This document shows, piece after piece, positions 1-10,109 of a stretch of 64,000 nucleotides of DNA; within the stretch, counting starts at the first letter, position 1; the number at the start of each line of letters is the position of its first letter. Below the pieces are notes generated by a model that had not been told where the DNA came from, did no database searches, and saw only the letters and a program-made list of their open reading frames with translations. The position numbers and the translations under genes were made by a program. Source of the stretch: Plectrocnemia conspersa (taxonomy: Eukaryota > Arthropoda > Insecta > Trichoptera > Polycentropodidae); assembly GCA_009617715.1 (NCBI GenBank), contig VTFK01000302.1, positions 62,001 through 126,000 of the forward strand, read 5' to 3'.

Positions 1-56
1 AAAATATATATTTGCGAAACGTCTATTTGCTGTTCAAACCCAAACCTAACCTAATT

Positions 57-115
57 AAAGTTCTAAAACTAATTATAGTTTTAGAACTTTTCTAAAACTA
101 ATTATAGTTTTAGAA
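57..115. repeat. Twin AT-rich hairpins
   Basis: Two adjacent inverted repeats share the arm TTCTAAAACTA with an ATTA loop. The first (57-90) has perfect 15-base arms and the second (90-115) has 11-base arms. It looks like a local duplication of one small hairpin. A related single motif occurs near 13,845. The rest of positions 1-305 is AT-rich and otherwise featureless. Confidence 0.75.
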
Positions 116-305
116 TTTTCCAAGTACAAAATACATACTAAACCAACTCATCTCTCATGGGAAAATAAGCTGAAAAATATGTACAGACATCACATCTCAC
201 ATATTGCTCCATAGTTTGTCTGTATTTTGGTATTACACTATGTTTTATAAATATGATAGCTATCCTTAACGATTTACTATGAACTTATGATATTAGAAGA
301 TATTC

Positions 306-422
306 AAACCGAATTTGGCCAATAGGAGTGTGCAAAAACAATTATCACTTCTCAGAAGGCAAAAATTCACGTCAAAAGCAATAAAATCGAGTCATAGTGG
401 GAACGTTCGTTACTGAGCGTTT
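306..422 (+). mobile_element. Half copy of palindromic MITE
   Basis: This stretch closely matches the left arm of the long palindrome at 58,232-58,463. It has the same start (AAACCGAATTT), the same central run (ACGTCAAAAGCAATAAAATC) and the same inner end (GAACGTTCG...GAGCG). Only one arm is present, so it is a half element, perhaps left when a hairpin was resolved. Confidence 0.7.
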
Positions 423-550
423 AATAAGGGTGATTCCTCCATTAAATATTTCTAACGTAAATCATGATGAGGATTATGATATTACATTTCAAACTTATAT
501 TTATGGATATTTTTAAATAGTAAAATATAATCTCGAATACGCATTCAAGT

Positions 551-795
551 CAGTGGCGTAGCTAGGGTATGTGCCGCCCAGGGCGATCCTTAAAATTGCC
601 GCCCTCCCCCCATACATTTTTTGCAGGGTCATAAAATCAGCATTTCCTAAAATAATAAATTGATTAATATTAAGCTCTTGTTATTCGTGGATTTATATAT
701 GTTTTAGTGCATTCAGGGTTAAGAACCACACTAGAAAATCCCATCGCGAATATGCGGCCCCCATGCAAGTGCCGCCCAGGGCTGCCCGCCCCCTC
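551..795 (+). mobile_element. hAT-type MITE, truncated at right end
   Basis: The left end CAGTGGCGTAGCTAGG is of the CAGNGGC type common at hAT transposon ends. The body is a close copy of 58,710-58,966 on the other strand, where both ends (CAGTGGC and GCCACTG) survive. This copy stops about 27 bases before the expected right terminus. It has no coding capacity. It is unusually rich in GCCGCCC runs compared with its surroundings. Confidence 0.65.
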
Positions 796-841
796 AAAGC
801 CAATGATTAAAGTAGAAATAATATTATTGAATAAAGCAACA

Positions 842-1345
842 TTTACTCTAATATATACGTAAATAAATAATCATAATTTGATACAAGTGAGATGAAAATA
901 AAAAACTTACAATAAAATGTTGAGCACTACTGAGTTTACTTAATAATTAAATTAAAATTTACTCTAATATAAAAAAATACTATTGTAAATAAAATAATAA
1001 TAAGTTGATAAAAGTGAGACGTAAATAAAAGATGCTTATAATAAAATGTCAATAACCACTGAATTTACCTTATCAATAAATCAAAATTTACTATAATGTA
1101 AATAAAATAACCATAGGTTGATAAATATGAGACATATATATATAATAAAATAAATCTTATAATAAAATGTTGAGAACCACTGAATTTGCTTCATCAATAA
1201 ATAAAAACAATAATATTAAAAAAAAAAAATGCATTAAAAAAAAAGAGATATAAATAAAATAAATTTTATAATAAAATATTGAGAAGCACTGAATTTGCTT
1301 TATCAATAAATATAGTACAGTAAATAAAAATAATACTATTAAAAA
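842..1345 (+). repeat. Degenerate minisatellite, about four units
   Basis: The phrase AATAAAATGTTGAG...CACTGAATTTGCTT recurs at about 911, 1,040, 1,161 and 1,270, so unit length shrinks from 129 to 121 to 109 bases. Between the phrases lie related blocks (AAATTTACTCTAATAT and GTTGATAAAAGTGAGAC). The units have diverged by substitutions and poly-A insertions. Confidence 0.7.
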
Positions 1346-2219
1346 AATAAACGAAATTAATTAAAAAAAAAAAGAAGAAAAACCCTAAAAATTAACTCAT
1401 TCGCACGATGTATATGTCAAAAAATAAAGGTTCAATATTGAATGTTCTTAAATCTTATAGATCTTATAGGTTATATAAAGGCATACTCTGTTTATTTTAA
1501 CAGAGGCACTTTGACGTCTATCCATTTCGTCAATATTTATAATTGAAAAAAAAATGTTAACGTTGGGTGTGTAGACAAGATGCGGATATATGTTCGATAT
1601 ACTTATCATTATTTCTTACTTTGGTACTGTTAATGTTACTATATTTTTTTTATTTAGTTATAAGCTATCAAAATCATTATCATTTACGTATGTATAGCGA
1701 TAACAATTTAAAGACATTTCACTGCGAGTGTCGGAATAACAATGAAGTAGTAAAATAAGCTCGGCGCAAGCGGCCCAACGAAATACCGCTGTGAAATACG
1801 AGATAAGCTTAAAAGTGACTCTGTTAAATGAAATGAAGTGTGAATAATTTTTTCGCTTTATTTTAAATTTTTAATTTAAGTAATATTTATGCAATAAAAA
1901 AAATCATTTGTATTTGACGAAAAAAAATACAAAATAAAAAAAAAATACGTTAACTTTTTAGATACCAAATAAATGTTCATTTGCTATAATTTTGGCGCAG
2001 ATATTATTCAGATATCCATCGCCAATGAATAAAGTGTAAAATTCTAAGTTTTACAATACAAATATTTTACGGTAGATTTTCCTATTTTTTCCTATTAATA
2101 AAACAAATATATAGCTTACTTATAAATATACTATATATCTATAACCATAAAAATAAAATGTTGTATTGAACGTATACACACATATAAGTTATAAAATATC
2201 ATATACGCATTGCTAGCGA
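1346..2219. other. AT-rich stretch, nothing recognised
   Basis: It has many A- and T-runs. A short open frame of about 63 codons near 1,567-1,758 is hydrophobic and resembles chance translation of AT-rich DNA. Confidence 0.5.
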
Positions 2220-2545
2220 TTGACCACGCCACTGGTTCCAACCTCACCGCCTTATTTGCATGTATATTATATTTTTCCAAAGGAATTTTCCTGGGCGAGC
2301 TTCCCGCCCGCCCCAGAAGAGGCGAAGTGTCGACGCCACCTTTGACTCTTCGACAAACCACCCTTTCCCTTGTGAAGTGTATGTGAAAAAAAACTTTCCC
2401 GATTCCTTTTTCAGCCCTTTCAGTCGAACGCGCACCGCGATCACATCCTTTATCCACGATTTTTGCTTTCAGCCACGGTGACGATGTAAATTTCGTCATA
2501 TTATCCGCGCCCACGTCGATTCTCTCGCCACCTAGGGAAATGTTT
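2220..2545. other. GC-balanced island 1, candidate conserved noncoding element
   Basis: Base composition rises sharply and repeats disappear (GGGCGAGCTTCCCGCCCGCC, CACCGCGATCACATCC). A 153-codon minus-strand frame (2,131-2,592) crosses it, the longest outside the transposons, but I see no known domain and its ends lie in AT-rich DNA. A POU-type octamer TATTTGCAT lies near 2,256. It could be an enhancer or an unrecognised exon. Confidence 0.35.
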
Positions 2546-2649
2546 AAAGATAGGCGTATAACATCACTCGAAAAATTTTTGTATTGTAACATGTCAATAT
2601 ATTTTGTTTAATGTATCATTTATATTTAGAAAAGCAAAGCAATCTAATT

Positions 2650-3075
2650 TTCAAAAACCGGGTTGATACGCTCATCCCAAATCATCGCTCCCGACAAAGG
2701 CGTTCCGGCTACTTTATTGTCGCACATACTACACACACGCTTGTGTGAAATGCTCCATGGGTTAATGGTATAATGGTCTGATACAAAGGTTCATTTCGGC
2801 TCGGAATCAATTTGCGATTAGGCACGCTCTATTCACAGCCGTTCAACGCGTTAGCCGCACAAATGCCTCGGACCGCTGGGGTCAGTGCGTGTTACGAAAG
2901 TCACCCCGGAACCGGAATTTCACTACGTTCCTTTTTTATAGCAGTGGCAATTTAAAGTACATTAGGATGACAGAGTCATTCGCGACATTTTTCACGGTGC
3001 TCTCCCTATGTGTATGACGTTTTGTTTCGTTTTTAGATCCTGTGTTAAAGTACATGTATAAATCGAGTGCATCGT
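2650..3075. other. GC-balanced island 2, candidate conserved noncoding element
   Basis: This complex non-repetitive sequence includes CATCGCTCCCGACAAAGG, CGTTCAACGCGTTAGCC and GTCACCCCGGAACCGG. All six frames are interrupted. It is separated from island 1 by about 100 AT-rich bases, so the two may be one regulatory block. Confidence 0.35.
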
Positions 3076-3514
3076 GACAACGTGGGTACTAAAAGTGTGT
3101 TCAACCATGCACGTAGTGTAAAAATAATTGTTATTTAAAAACAATTGATTTCACTTTGAACCGCCACTATTTTTTCGAATATGCAAAAGCTTCTGTTTTT
3201 ATATCGGTTCATTTGTCATAGCTCTGCTTTTTTGCAAATTCTGCTGTTGAAAGTGAAGTGGTAGTTCTATAGTCAAGTTCCGACTAAAATTCCTTATGAA
3301 AGTCTTCTTATATACATTTTAAAAATGGGGAGAAGAACAACGTCTATTTCAGTTATCGATCCTCTGACAAATGCATATGATTCGAGGCGGATGTTGATGG
3401 CATAACGGCATAAGTTAAAAAAATTTATTCAATATAGCGTGAAAAAAATGACGTAAAAATGTAAAAAAATAGTTGACTACGAAATTAAACAATTTCGTAT
3501 TTTTTTTAATATTA

Positions 3515-4536
3515 CAGGCGGCCCTCAATCTTTCGAACGTTCGACTTTCGCACAATTCGCTATTTCGAACATTTAAAAAAAAAACAGTTTTTTAAATTCA
3601 ATTTTTTTAAAAAAAACGTTCTGATAGCGGTGAATTTTTTGCTTCAATCGGACGTTCGTATGATACAAACAGGTCTACAATATGTTCAATTTTGCAAAAA
3701 AAAATATAATTAAAGAAAACGTTCAAAATTGTGGAAAATAAAGATATATTTCCACAATCTTTAATGATATGTTTCCAAAAAAAAACACAGCAAAAAAAAA
3801 ACATGGATGAAATGGAAAATCTTTGTCATCGTAGATCGCTGACCAACATAAAAAAGATGTCACTCTGAGTATTTCAATTATTCAAGCAAAAGCTCTTAGT
3901 TTGCACAAAGATAGGAAGGATAGATTAAAAAAATATTTTAACACGGTTTTTAAAGCAAGTAACGGTTGGTTTTACAATTTTAAAATGAGGTATTCTTTTC
4001 ATAATATTAAATTTACTGGAGAATCGGCTGATGCGGATAAAGATGCTGCAAAAGAATTTATTTACTAATTATCCAAAATTATTGAAGATGTAGAATATTC
4101 CTCTAGCCAAATATTTAATGTAGACGAGACAGGTTTATTTTGGAAAACTCTTTAACAATGAAAAATATGAATGAAGCCTTCATGCACCGTGACAAATTTT
4201 TAAATATTATAGAAGATTGTGATCCCAATTGAGAACGCATATCTCAAGTGCGTGGGGCGATCAATAAAAACATAGCATGTTATAAAATACTATATGAAGA
4301 AAAGAAAAAGAATAGTGGAAGACAGTTAACTCTTGATAACTTTTCAAAGGAAACACCCGCAAACCCCACTCTAACGTGTCTCTTAAACGCCTCTTAAACA
4401 TCTTATATTTACTTGATAAATAAATATTTTAAAATACACACAATTTCAATTTTTTTTACTTCCCTCGACTTTCGTCAATTCAACATTCGCACACATTTTC
4501 AGGAACCAATTATGTGCGAAAGTCGAGGGCCGCCTG
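3515..4536 (+). mobile_element. pogo/Tigger-type DNA transposon, internally deleted
   Basis: The ends are inverted repeats beginning CAGGCGGCCCTC and closing GAGGGCCGCCTG, each flanked by TA, the Tc1/mariner/pogo target. Inside, TTCGAACGTTCGACTTTCG and its relatives repeat near both ends. At 1,022 bp it is much shorter than an autonomous Tigger element. The inner coding remnant is annotated separately. Confidence 0.85.
3600..4430 (+). pseudogene. Tigger/jerky-like transposase remnant
   Basis: The reading frame is broken by stops and shifts but the order of family parts is visible. First comes a CENP-B-like helix-turn-helix fragment (about 3,615-3,715), then a second DNA-binding block with IQAKALSLHKD (about 3,870-4,060). 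The start of the DDE nuclease follows, with NVDETGLFWK near 4,115-4,150, whose D is the first catalytic Asp in this family. Most of the nuclease is then missing and the sequence jumps to a C-terminal tail containing QLTLDNF near 4,325. It cannot encode an active transposase. Confidence 0.8.
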
Positions 4537-4741
4537 TAATTAAAATTAAACGATAAATACGCTATAGTTTATCTATATTTTATTATGCAATAAAAGTAAA
4601 TAAATTTAAAATATTAATATTTAAATATATTCCTGTAGCGCAATGTGTTAAGAAAAATCTAAAAATCGATCCACCCTAATACGCATATTTTTTTAATTGT
4701 TACGCCGATTAAAAATTCATATCGATAGGTAAAATTTCAGA

Positions 4742-4962
4742 GCAAAAAAATGACGCAAAAAAGATATTGCATTTATAAGTAGTAGTTTAATAACTCAATA
4801 CCATATTTACGTTAACACAGTCAGTTCAAGAGCTATCCATTTTATCATCTTATATATAATTGGGAAAGAGATTCTGTCGAATTAATTGTGTTAACGCAAA
4901 TAAGAGTTATTAAACTACCACTTAGAGGCGATAACATCTTTTCTGTGGCATTTTATCAAACA
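4742..4962. mobile_element. MITE with long inverted ends
   Basis: The left arm (4,742-4,826) and right arm (about 4,884-4,962) are imperfect reverse complements. They share AGTAGTTTAATAACTC with its complement GAGTTATTAAACTAC, and GTTAACACA with TGTGTTAAC. There is no coding capacity. I could not fix a target duplication, so the family is undetermined. Confidence 0.6.
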
Positions 4963-5080
4963 TTACCCACAAAATCATCAACTAACACAACCGAAAACAT
5001 CAAAGCTACTACCCACGACCAGAACACTTCAATTTTTGTTTAATATTTTTTTGTAGATTTTTATAAATATACAACTTTAA
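4963..5080 (+). mobile_element. LINE 3' tail fragment, copy A
   Basis: It matches the end of the 19.7 kb fragment over about 110 bases (TCATCAACTAACAC, ACCAGAACACTTCAATT, AGATTTTTATAAATATA). Read on the plus strand it gives a YQTLP-like motif similar to the LYKRLP near the end of the other copy's frame. It is a 5'-truncated end, as is usual for LINE insertions. Confidence 0.4.
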
Positions 5081-5248
5081 AAAAATAGCATTTTTACATC
5101 CTATTTAACCGTGATTTTATTTTAAATTTTAAATTTTAAGTATAAAAATAAAGAGAGGTCAATTCTTGGGGCCCGACTCCGGAAAAATTATAACAAGAAT
5201 ATGTTTATAAAATAATTATTCTGAATTAAACTACAATTATTTGAGATG

Positions 5249-5256
5249 TATGTACT
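5249..5256. repeat. Left target-site duplication of hAT element
   Basis: TATGTACT here recurs exactly at 7,008-7,015. The 8-base length is the hAT signature. Confidence 0.7.
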
Positions 5257-5501
5257 AAGGATCGAAGTCTCCGTTTCGTATCGATTGAGTAACGATAATT
5301 TTCGATAACGAAAACAATAATTTTTCGTTATCGATTATCGTTCGATATCGTTATTAACGATTATGAATTTTTCGATTATCGATATATAACGATAATGAAC
5401 GATATTATCGTTTATTTAAGCGATATTTGGCGGGAAAGTACAAAATAAAATAATGTTAACCAATGGCGCGCGAAAATATGCGCCCTTTGACTTCACGTTT
5501 A

Positions 5502-6195
5502 TGGCCGAACTAGTCCTGATATTAGAAAAAGTTAAAGATGTGAGTGAGGAACTTTCTGCTGATGATTCACTGACCGCTCAAAAAATATTCCCATTTCCCT
5601 TATCTTGGAAAAGTGCTCGCTGCTAATCTAACACAACAACTCACGAAAGAATTCATCACTGAATTTCAGAGACAAATGGAACGAGTTTGCCGAAACCTAG
5701 TACTGAAGACCACCATGTACGTATGGCCAATCAACTTTACCCGTATTATAAGGGATTACCTCTTACTCAGTTCAACAAAGAAGAGTCTACTCTAAGAAGA
5801 TTGCTTGACTTACATTCATCGTCTCAAGAGGTTGAACAGGAAACTCTAACAAGGCATATCCGACTGGCATCAACTCTTGCCCTCGACATGGATTTCATGG
5901 ATCAGTCGGTGGCTGAAAAAGCTCAGCATGCGACTCTAAATCGGACAAAATCGGCAGTGGGAAAGTAGTGGGACTCCTTCAAGATTTATCCCGGACCTTC
6001 ATCTTATAAAATTGATGTATTGACCTGGTGGAAAGACTACAACGGGATCTTCCCGTTGTTGGCGGCTGAAGCCAGAAAATGGCCAGAAAAGTGAACGGTT
6101 TTTTTCTGCTAGAGGAAACCTCGTAACATCTCAGAGTATAAGGTTTGACCCGTCAAATGTTGAAAAGATCCTCTACATACAACTGAATCACAGTA
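5502..6195 (+). pseudogene. hAT transposase C-terminal remnant
   Basis: Several frames together resemble the last third of hAT transposases. An ILEKVKDVSEELSAD-type helix lies near 5,520, followed by an LTQQLTKEFITEF helix near 5,630. The dimerisation region then appears with WWKDYNGIFPLLAAEARKW near 6,025-6,085 and a RFDPSNVEKILYIQLN-like end near 6,145-6,190. Stops and shifts break it at least four times. The dimerisation block is the strongest evidence. Confidence 0.75.
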
Positions 6196-6563
6196 GAGTC
6201 CGTATCACTAAATACAACATTGGAATTCCTATTGTTGAAGAATTATCTGTCCGAGAGAGGGATGATGAGGAGAGTGGACCATCATTGTTAACTCCAAGAA
6301 GTCGTGCTGCTTCTGCATTCAGTGCACCAAGTAAGGACTCCCGCAACACTGTGAATGTGACTCCAAGAAAAGCTCAAGACAGCTACCGAAAACTTAAAAA
6401 AAAAAGTTACAAAGAATTGTGTACGCTCCAGATTCAGACTCAAAAGATGATGTTGTCAGCATTGGTCCTTCAGAGATTATCAGTGCAAGTTACACAGAAC
6501 CAGAGGCAGATACAGAAACTGATTAAAGGCTTATCTTGCTGTGAATGCAGCAATGCATCTTAA
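6195..6563 (+). pseudogene. Open frame after the hAT dimerisation domain, unrecognised
   Basis: One frame stays open for about 120 codons to a stop at 6,561-6,563, with no stop between the hAT C-terminus and this point. It has an acidic patch (RERDDEESG), a Ser/Thr/Pro/Arg-rich segment, then a Lys- and Gln-rich segment likely to be helical or coiled-coil (KKKSYKELCTLQIQTQ), ending in a Cys-containing tail. hAT proteins normally end soon after the dimerisation region. This may be a family-specific extension, a captured host exon or a second element gene. I cannot name it. Confidence 0.45.
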
Positions 6564-7007
6564 AAAGTGATTAAAATAAGGTGAATTTTTTGAAATTTTA
6601 ATATTTGTTATTTTTTGGCTTTAAAGATAAAGTAATATTTTTATTATTTAATGTTCTGGTCATTTTAATTTATAACTGGTAATTTCAGATAATTTTGTAA
6701 TATTAATACTTAAATAAAATTTTGCTAACAAAATTTTTTTTTTATTACAAACGATTTATTGTTAATTTTTGAGGTTTTACAAAATTAAACAATATTTATG
6801 TTAATATTAAACGAAATTATTTATATTAAATGATATTAATCGATTAAAAACGTTGTTATCGATTAATATCGTTCATTATCAATTACACGAACGGTAATAT
6901 CGATCAAACGATAAATTTCATTTATCGTTATCGATCATTATCGATCTAATCGATAATGTATTTTTTGTCGTTTCGTTCATTATCGATTCGAACATAACTT
7001 TCCCTAA

Positions 7008-7015
7008 TATGTACT
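7008..7015. repeat. Right target-site duplication of hAT element
   Basis: Exact repeat of TATGTACT found at 5,249-5,256. Confidence 0.7.
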
Positions 7016-7356
7016 GATGTATTTTATGTATAAGTTCCTTCAGCTCTTTTTATACATACAAGAAATAAAAGGAATGGAACATTGCCTTCAAAAGCACCCA
7101 CTTACAAAGTAGTACTTTCACAATAAACGTTATTATTCAAAGAGACAGATTGTAGTTTTTAACGCGGCTCCGTTTGTGTTGAAATATGTTTGCAAATTAT
7201 TGTCTACTTTATTGTTTTTTGAACGTATAAAAAATATTAGGCATGAGAGAAAATATTCAACGAATGTAAATTAGTAGCAGTATATGGTCTGAAAATTCAG
7301 ATCAAATACATAAGGAAGAAGCAAAGAAATAACGAAAAATCAACAATAGCACCGGC

Positions 7357-7360
<4 letters not shown>

Positions 7361-7444
<84 letters not shown>
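7361..7444. repeat. (TA)n microsatellite, about 42 units
   Basis: Uninterrupted TA dinucleotides. Flanks are AT-rich and not shared with the 35.6 kb tract. Confidence 0.95.
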
Positions 7445-7447
<3 letters not shown>

Positions 7448-7562
7448 TTAACACTTTAAACTCCAAAGACATTTTCAAATGTTTTTCAGCGAATTTATTT
7501 ATAATTATGATTGAAAGGGGTAAATAATCAGATTTGAATATATATGTATATATATAACTGTT

Positions 7563-7660
7563 CTGAAACGTTAATCACTCCTAATCACCCATAAGTATAA
7601 AAAACTACGCTTTGTGTGGAAAAGATGCACGATAGACAATGCGTTTTAACCTGCGCTTAT
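7563..7660 (+). repeat. Dispersed repeat R2, copy 1
   Basis: It shares a core (AAAACTACGCTTTGTGTGG) and flanking words (ACGTTAATCAC upstream, GATAGACAATGC downstream) with copies at about 16,790-16,880 (+) and 26,145-26,230 (-). The family is unknown. Confidence 0.55.
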
Positions 7661-7663
7661 AAG

Positions 7664-7915
7664 ACCATTAACAATCGCTGAAGTGGCCATCTTGTGCCAT
7701 TTTATCACAGCTCGTGAGCGTGTCCAATAAGAGATGCAATTGGCCTGTCAACACCTTCATCTGCGATTCGGCAGAGCTGTCTCTGACCAGCAGCAGAGGA
7801 GACGCATTGGAGTCACAGCACGAGACAAAAAGCCGATCGTTCAGTGTCATTACAAGAACACATCACGATAGATCACTGATCCAACTTAACAATACAGCGA
7901 ACATCCATGATCTGC
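7664..7915. other. GC-balanced island 3, possible exon or noncoding element
   Basis: It includes CTCGTGAGCGTGTCC, GATTCGGCAGAGCTG and GAGTCACAGCACGAGAC. Both strands hold 60-85 codon frames whose composition looks more protein-like than the AT-rich background (minus-strand words LFVSCCDSNASP and LHLLLDTLTSCDK). I see no convincing splice sites and no known family. Confidence 0.3.
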
Positions 7916-7970
7916 ATTTCTCTATATATGTGGTAATTTTTTTATATAGTAATAAAATAAGCGGTGGATG

Positions 7971-9180
7971 ATAGCTAATAAAACAGGTTCATCGATAGGC
8001 GATAGACGAATTTCGGTGGGCAATGCTGGCTTTGGAGAAATTTCGTGGGCGATAGAGGAACAATGCAGGGCGACGGAGAAGCGGGCAAAAAGTTTTTTAT
8101 TAAAAAAATAAATATTATGGCCAAATAAATCGGCCCTCCACAGACAAGTTTCTATTACACTATTTTGTAGATATAAATCCATTAGCAGCATATTAAAACT
8201 ATACAAATTTTGCTGTAGTATCCAATTCTTCGTTAGATTTTTCTTAATCTATTTTTTGTTAATTATGTAAAAAATAGTGATACACTCGTATAACTTATTG
8301 AATGCGAAAATAATTTAATCAATTTTAACATTGATTGTCACACGTATAACCCGTTTTAAAAGTCATTGTAATTACTTACAAATTGTAATTCATATAATTA
8401 AGGTGCAAAAAAAGATATATGTACTTGAAAAATACTACAAAACATGAACTTGTTGTAAGCATGCATATGAACTATATATTTATGTATAACAATAATTTAT
8501 TATTACAATACTGTTACTAATAAATATATCAGAACTACAATAAAATCAACCCGACAACTTTACGGTCACACGCAGTATATAATCCGTATCGAGAACACAT
8601 CCTCTTTTTACACATTTTCTCCAGTTCCCACATTATTCTATAATATGTAGATTAAGATACTTGTACGCATAATCCGATACATAGTAATCCACTAACAACT
8701 GTGAACTAATAAAAGTACTTGCATATATTATTTTGTTACACATCCCAACCGTGTAATTGATAAATGTAAAAGGCAATTGACGAATTGGAGGCGTTTTTGC
8801 GGTCGGTTCGAACTCCGTAAATTTATCGATGAGAATCGTTTGTGTATAATTTAATATAATAGATACCATATGTTGTATAAACAAATTCAATTACTCGCAC
8901 ACCTCGTAAAAAGGCAATTTCTACCCTCCGACGTGTTTATGTTTGAGGGATGATTATATAAAATTATTTTAATGCGGTACTTGGATAGGCATCAATGATT
9001 ATGCATTGTAAATAATTGATAAAAACAGAAAATACTTATTTTAAATAGGTCAATGTATTAACTGATACTATGTGTCACACAGCTTCGCTTGGTATTAATT
9101 TTTAGATTAATTATATTAATGGTATTTTTATTATCATTGTAAAAAATCATTAAGGATAAATACAATAGTAATTAGGGGAA
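7971..9180. other. Mostly AT-rich intergenic stretch
   Basis: The first 150 bases (GGGCGATAGAGGAAC, CGACGGAGAAGCGG) are less AT-rich. After that only short hydrophobic frames occur, including an 85-codon minus frame at 8,633-8,890 that I do not recognise. Confidence 0.4.
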
Positions 9181-9184
9181 AAAT

Positions 9185-9420
9185 TACGCTTTTAACGTCG
9201 GTCAGGTGTGACCATATTTTGTGGCTAGGTGAGAGACTGGCGTTTCGGTGTGGTGATCGCACCATTTGTCAAAGCTATCCACAACATTAGCGGCGTGTCA
9301 CTACGAAACTATTGGCAGCGAATAAAGCAACGGGGTGCCATTGTTGGTATTAAACTCATTTTGTTGCACAATGGCTAAATATCGACGTGTTTAGACTCCG
9401 GCCACCGACCGTTACTGAAA
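9185..9420. other. GC-balanced island 4, candidate conserved noncoding element
   Basis: Non-repetitive sequence (TTAACGTCGGTCAGGTGTG, GGCGTGTCACTACG, GACTCCGGCCACCGACCG) with no open frame of note. It ends directly at the TTAGG run. Confidence 0.35.
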
Positions 9421-9439
9421 GGTTAGGTTAGGTTAGGTT
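9421..9439. repeat. Short interstitial TTAGG-like run
   Basis: The run GGTTAGGTTAGGTTAGGTT holds three full TTAGG units, the insect telomere repeat. It is far too short to be a telomere. The window start and 24,300-24,350 carry isolated GGTTAG or CCTAACC words. Confidence 0.8.
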
Positions 9440-10107
9440 GCTTTGGGCGACGATAAAAAATGGAACTACCGAACAATAGTGCACGAATTAATAACGTAAG
9501 ATTATGAAATACAGGTAGGTTGAATCAGAGGTATGAGTCATTGTTTACGATTGAAACATCATTCGAATATTCACAAAAAAGTTTGTATTTCATGAATATA
9601 CAATAACTAAATTTATATGTAAAATCATTATTGATTTTTTGCTGTAAGGTTTGATTTTAGATATCGTGGATTATATAAAATAATGGTACAATTTGTCAAT
9701 GTTTTGCTTTGACAACATAATATATCAAAATAATAACTAAACAATTTAATACTAATATACATATAATTTAAATAAAAGTTTTGCACCTGAGATTATTATG
9801 GATGTTAAAACTTAAAAAAAAGGTTTTAAGTAACTATTTTGTATTTGTTTTTTTCGCTAAAATCATCATTATACCTCAAAAACTATTTTAATAGTCAGTC
9901 TTTATATGTTTACCATATAAAGACTGTGCAGTACATAATTTTATATTAAACTAAAAATTAAACCTAAAATTGTATTTTAGTAAAATCATACAATTAGTCA
10001 TACAAAAGAAGTATTATTTATTTATAAATATCTGCAATTAAAAAATATAATTTTGCCAAAAACAAGTAGGCATTTGCAGGAATTTTAATTAAAAAAAATA
10101 CTATTAA
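9440..10107. other. AT-rich stretch, nothing recognised
   Basis: Only short, hydrophobic or Lys/Asn-rich frames. A small inverted pair (AGTCTTTATATG / CATATAAAGACT) lies near 9,897-9,925. Confidence 0.5.
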
Positions 10108-10109
10108 TA

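Larger units (their letters stand above)
5257..7007 (+). mobile_element. hAT transposon with TATCGATT-rich subterminal repeats
   Basis: It is 1,751 bp between 8-base duplications. The left end AAGGATCGAAGT and right end (reverse complement TTAGGGAAAGTTATG) are only weakly alike, so the terminal repeats are eroded. Subterminal regions at about 5,280-5,420 and 6,830-6,990 are packed with ATCGATAA/TTATCGAT-like motifs in both orientations, the usual place for hAT transposase binding. The interior carries a hAT C-terminal coding remnant and lacks the N-terminal zinc finger and most of the catalytic core. Confidence 0.75.

Noticed and set aside
2131..2592. 153-codon minus-strand frame as a host gene
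   Set aside because: It is the longest frame outside elements, but no domain, no convincing start context and both ends extend into AT-rich DNA. Kept only as a note on island 1.
2755..2790. tRNA gene suggested by GGTTAATGGTATAATGG
   Set aside because: It resembles a D-arm but no B box follows and no cloverleaf forms.
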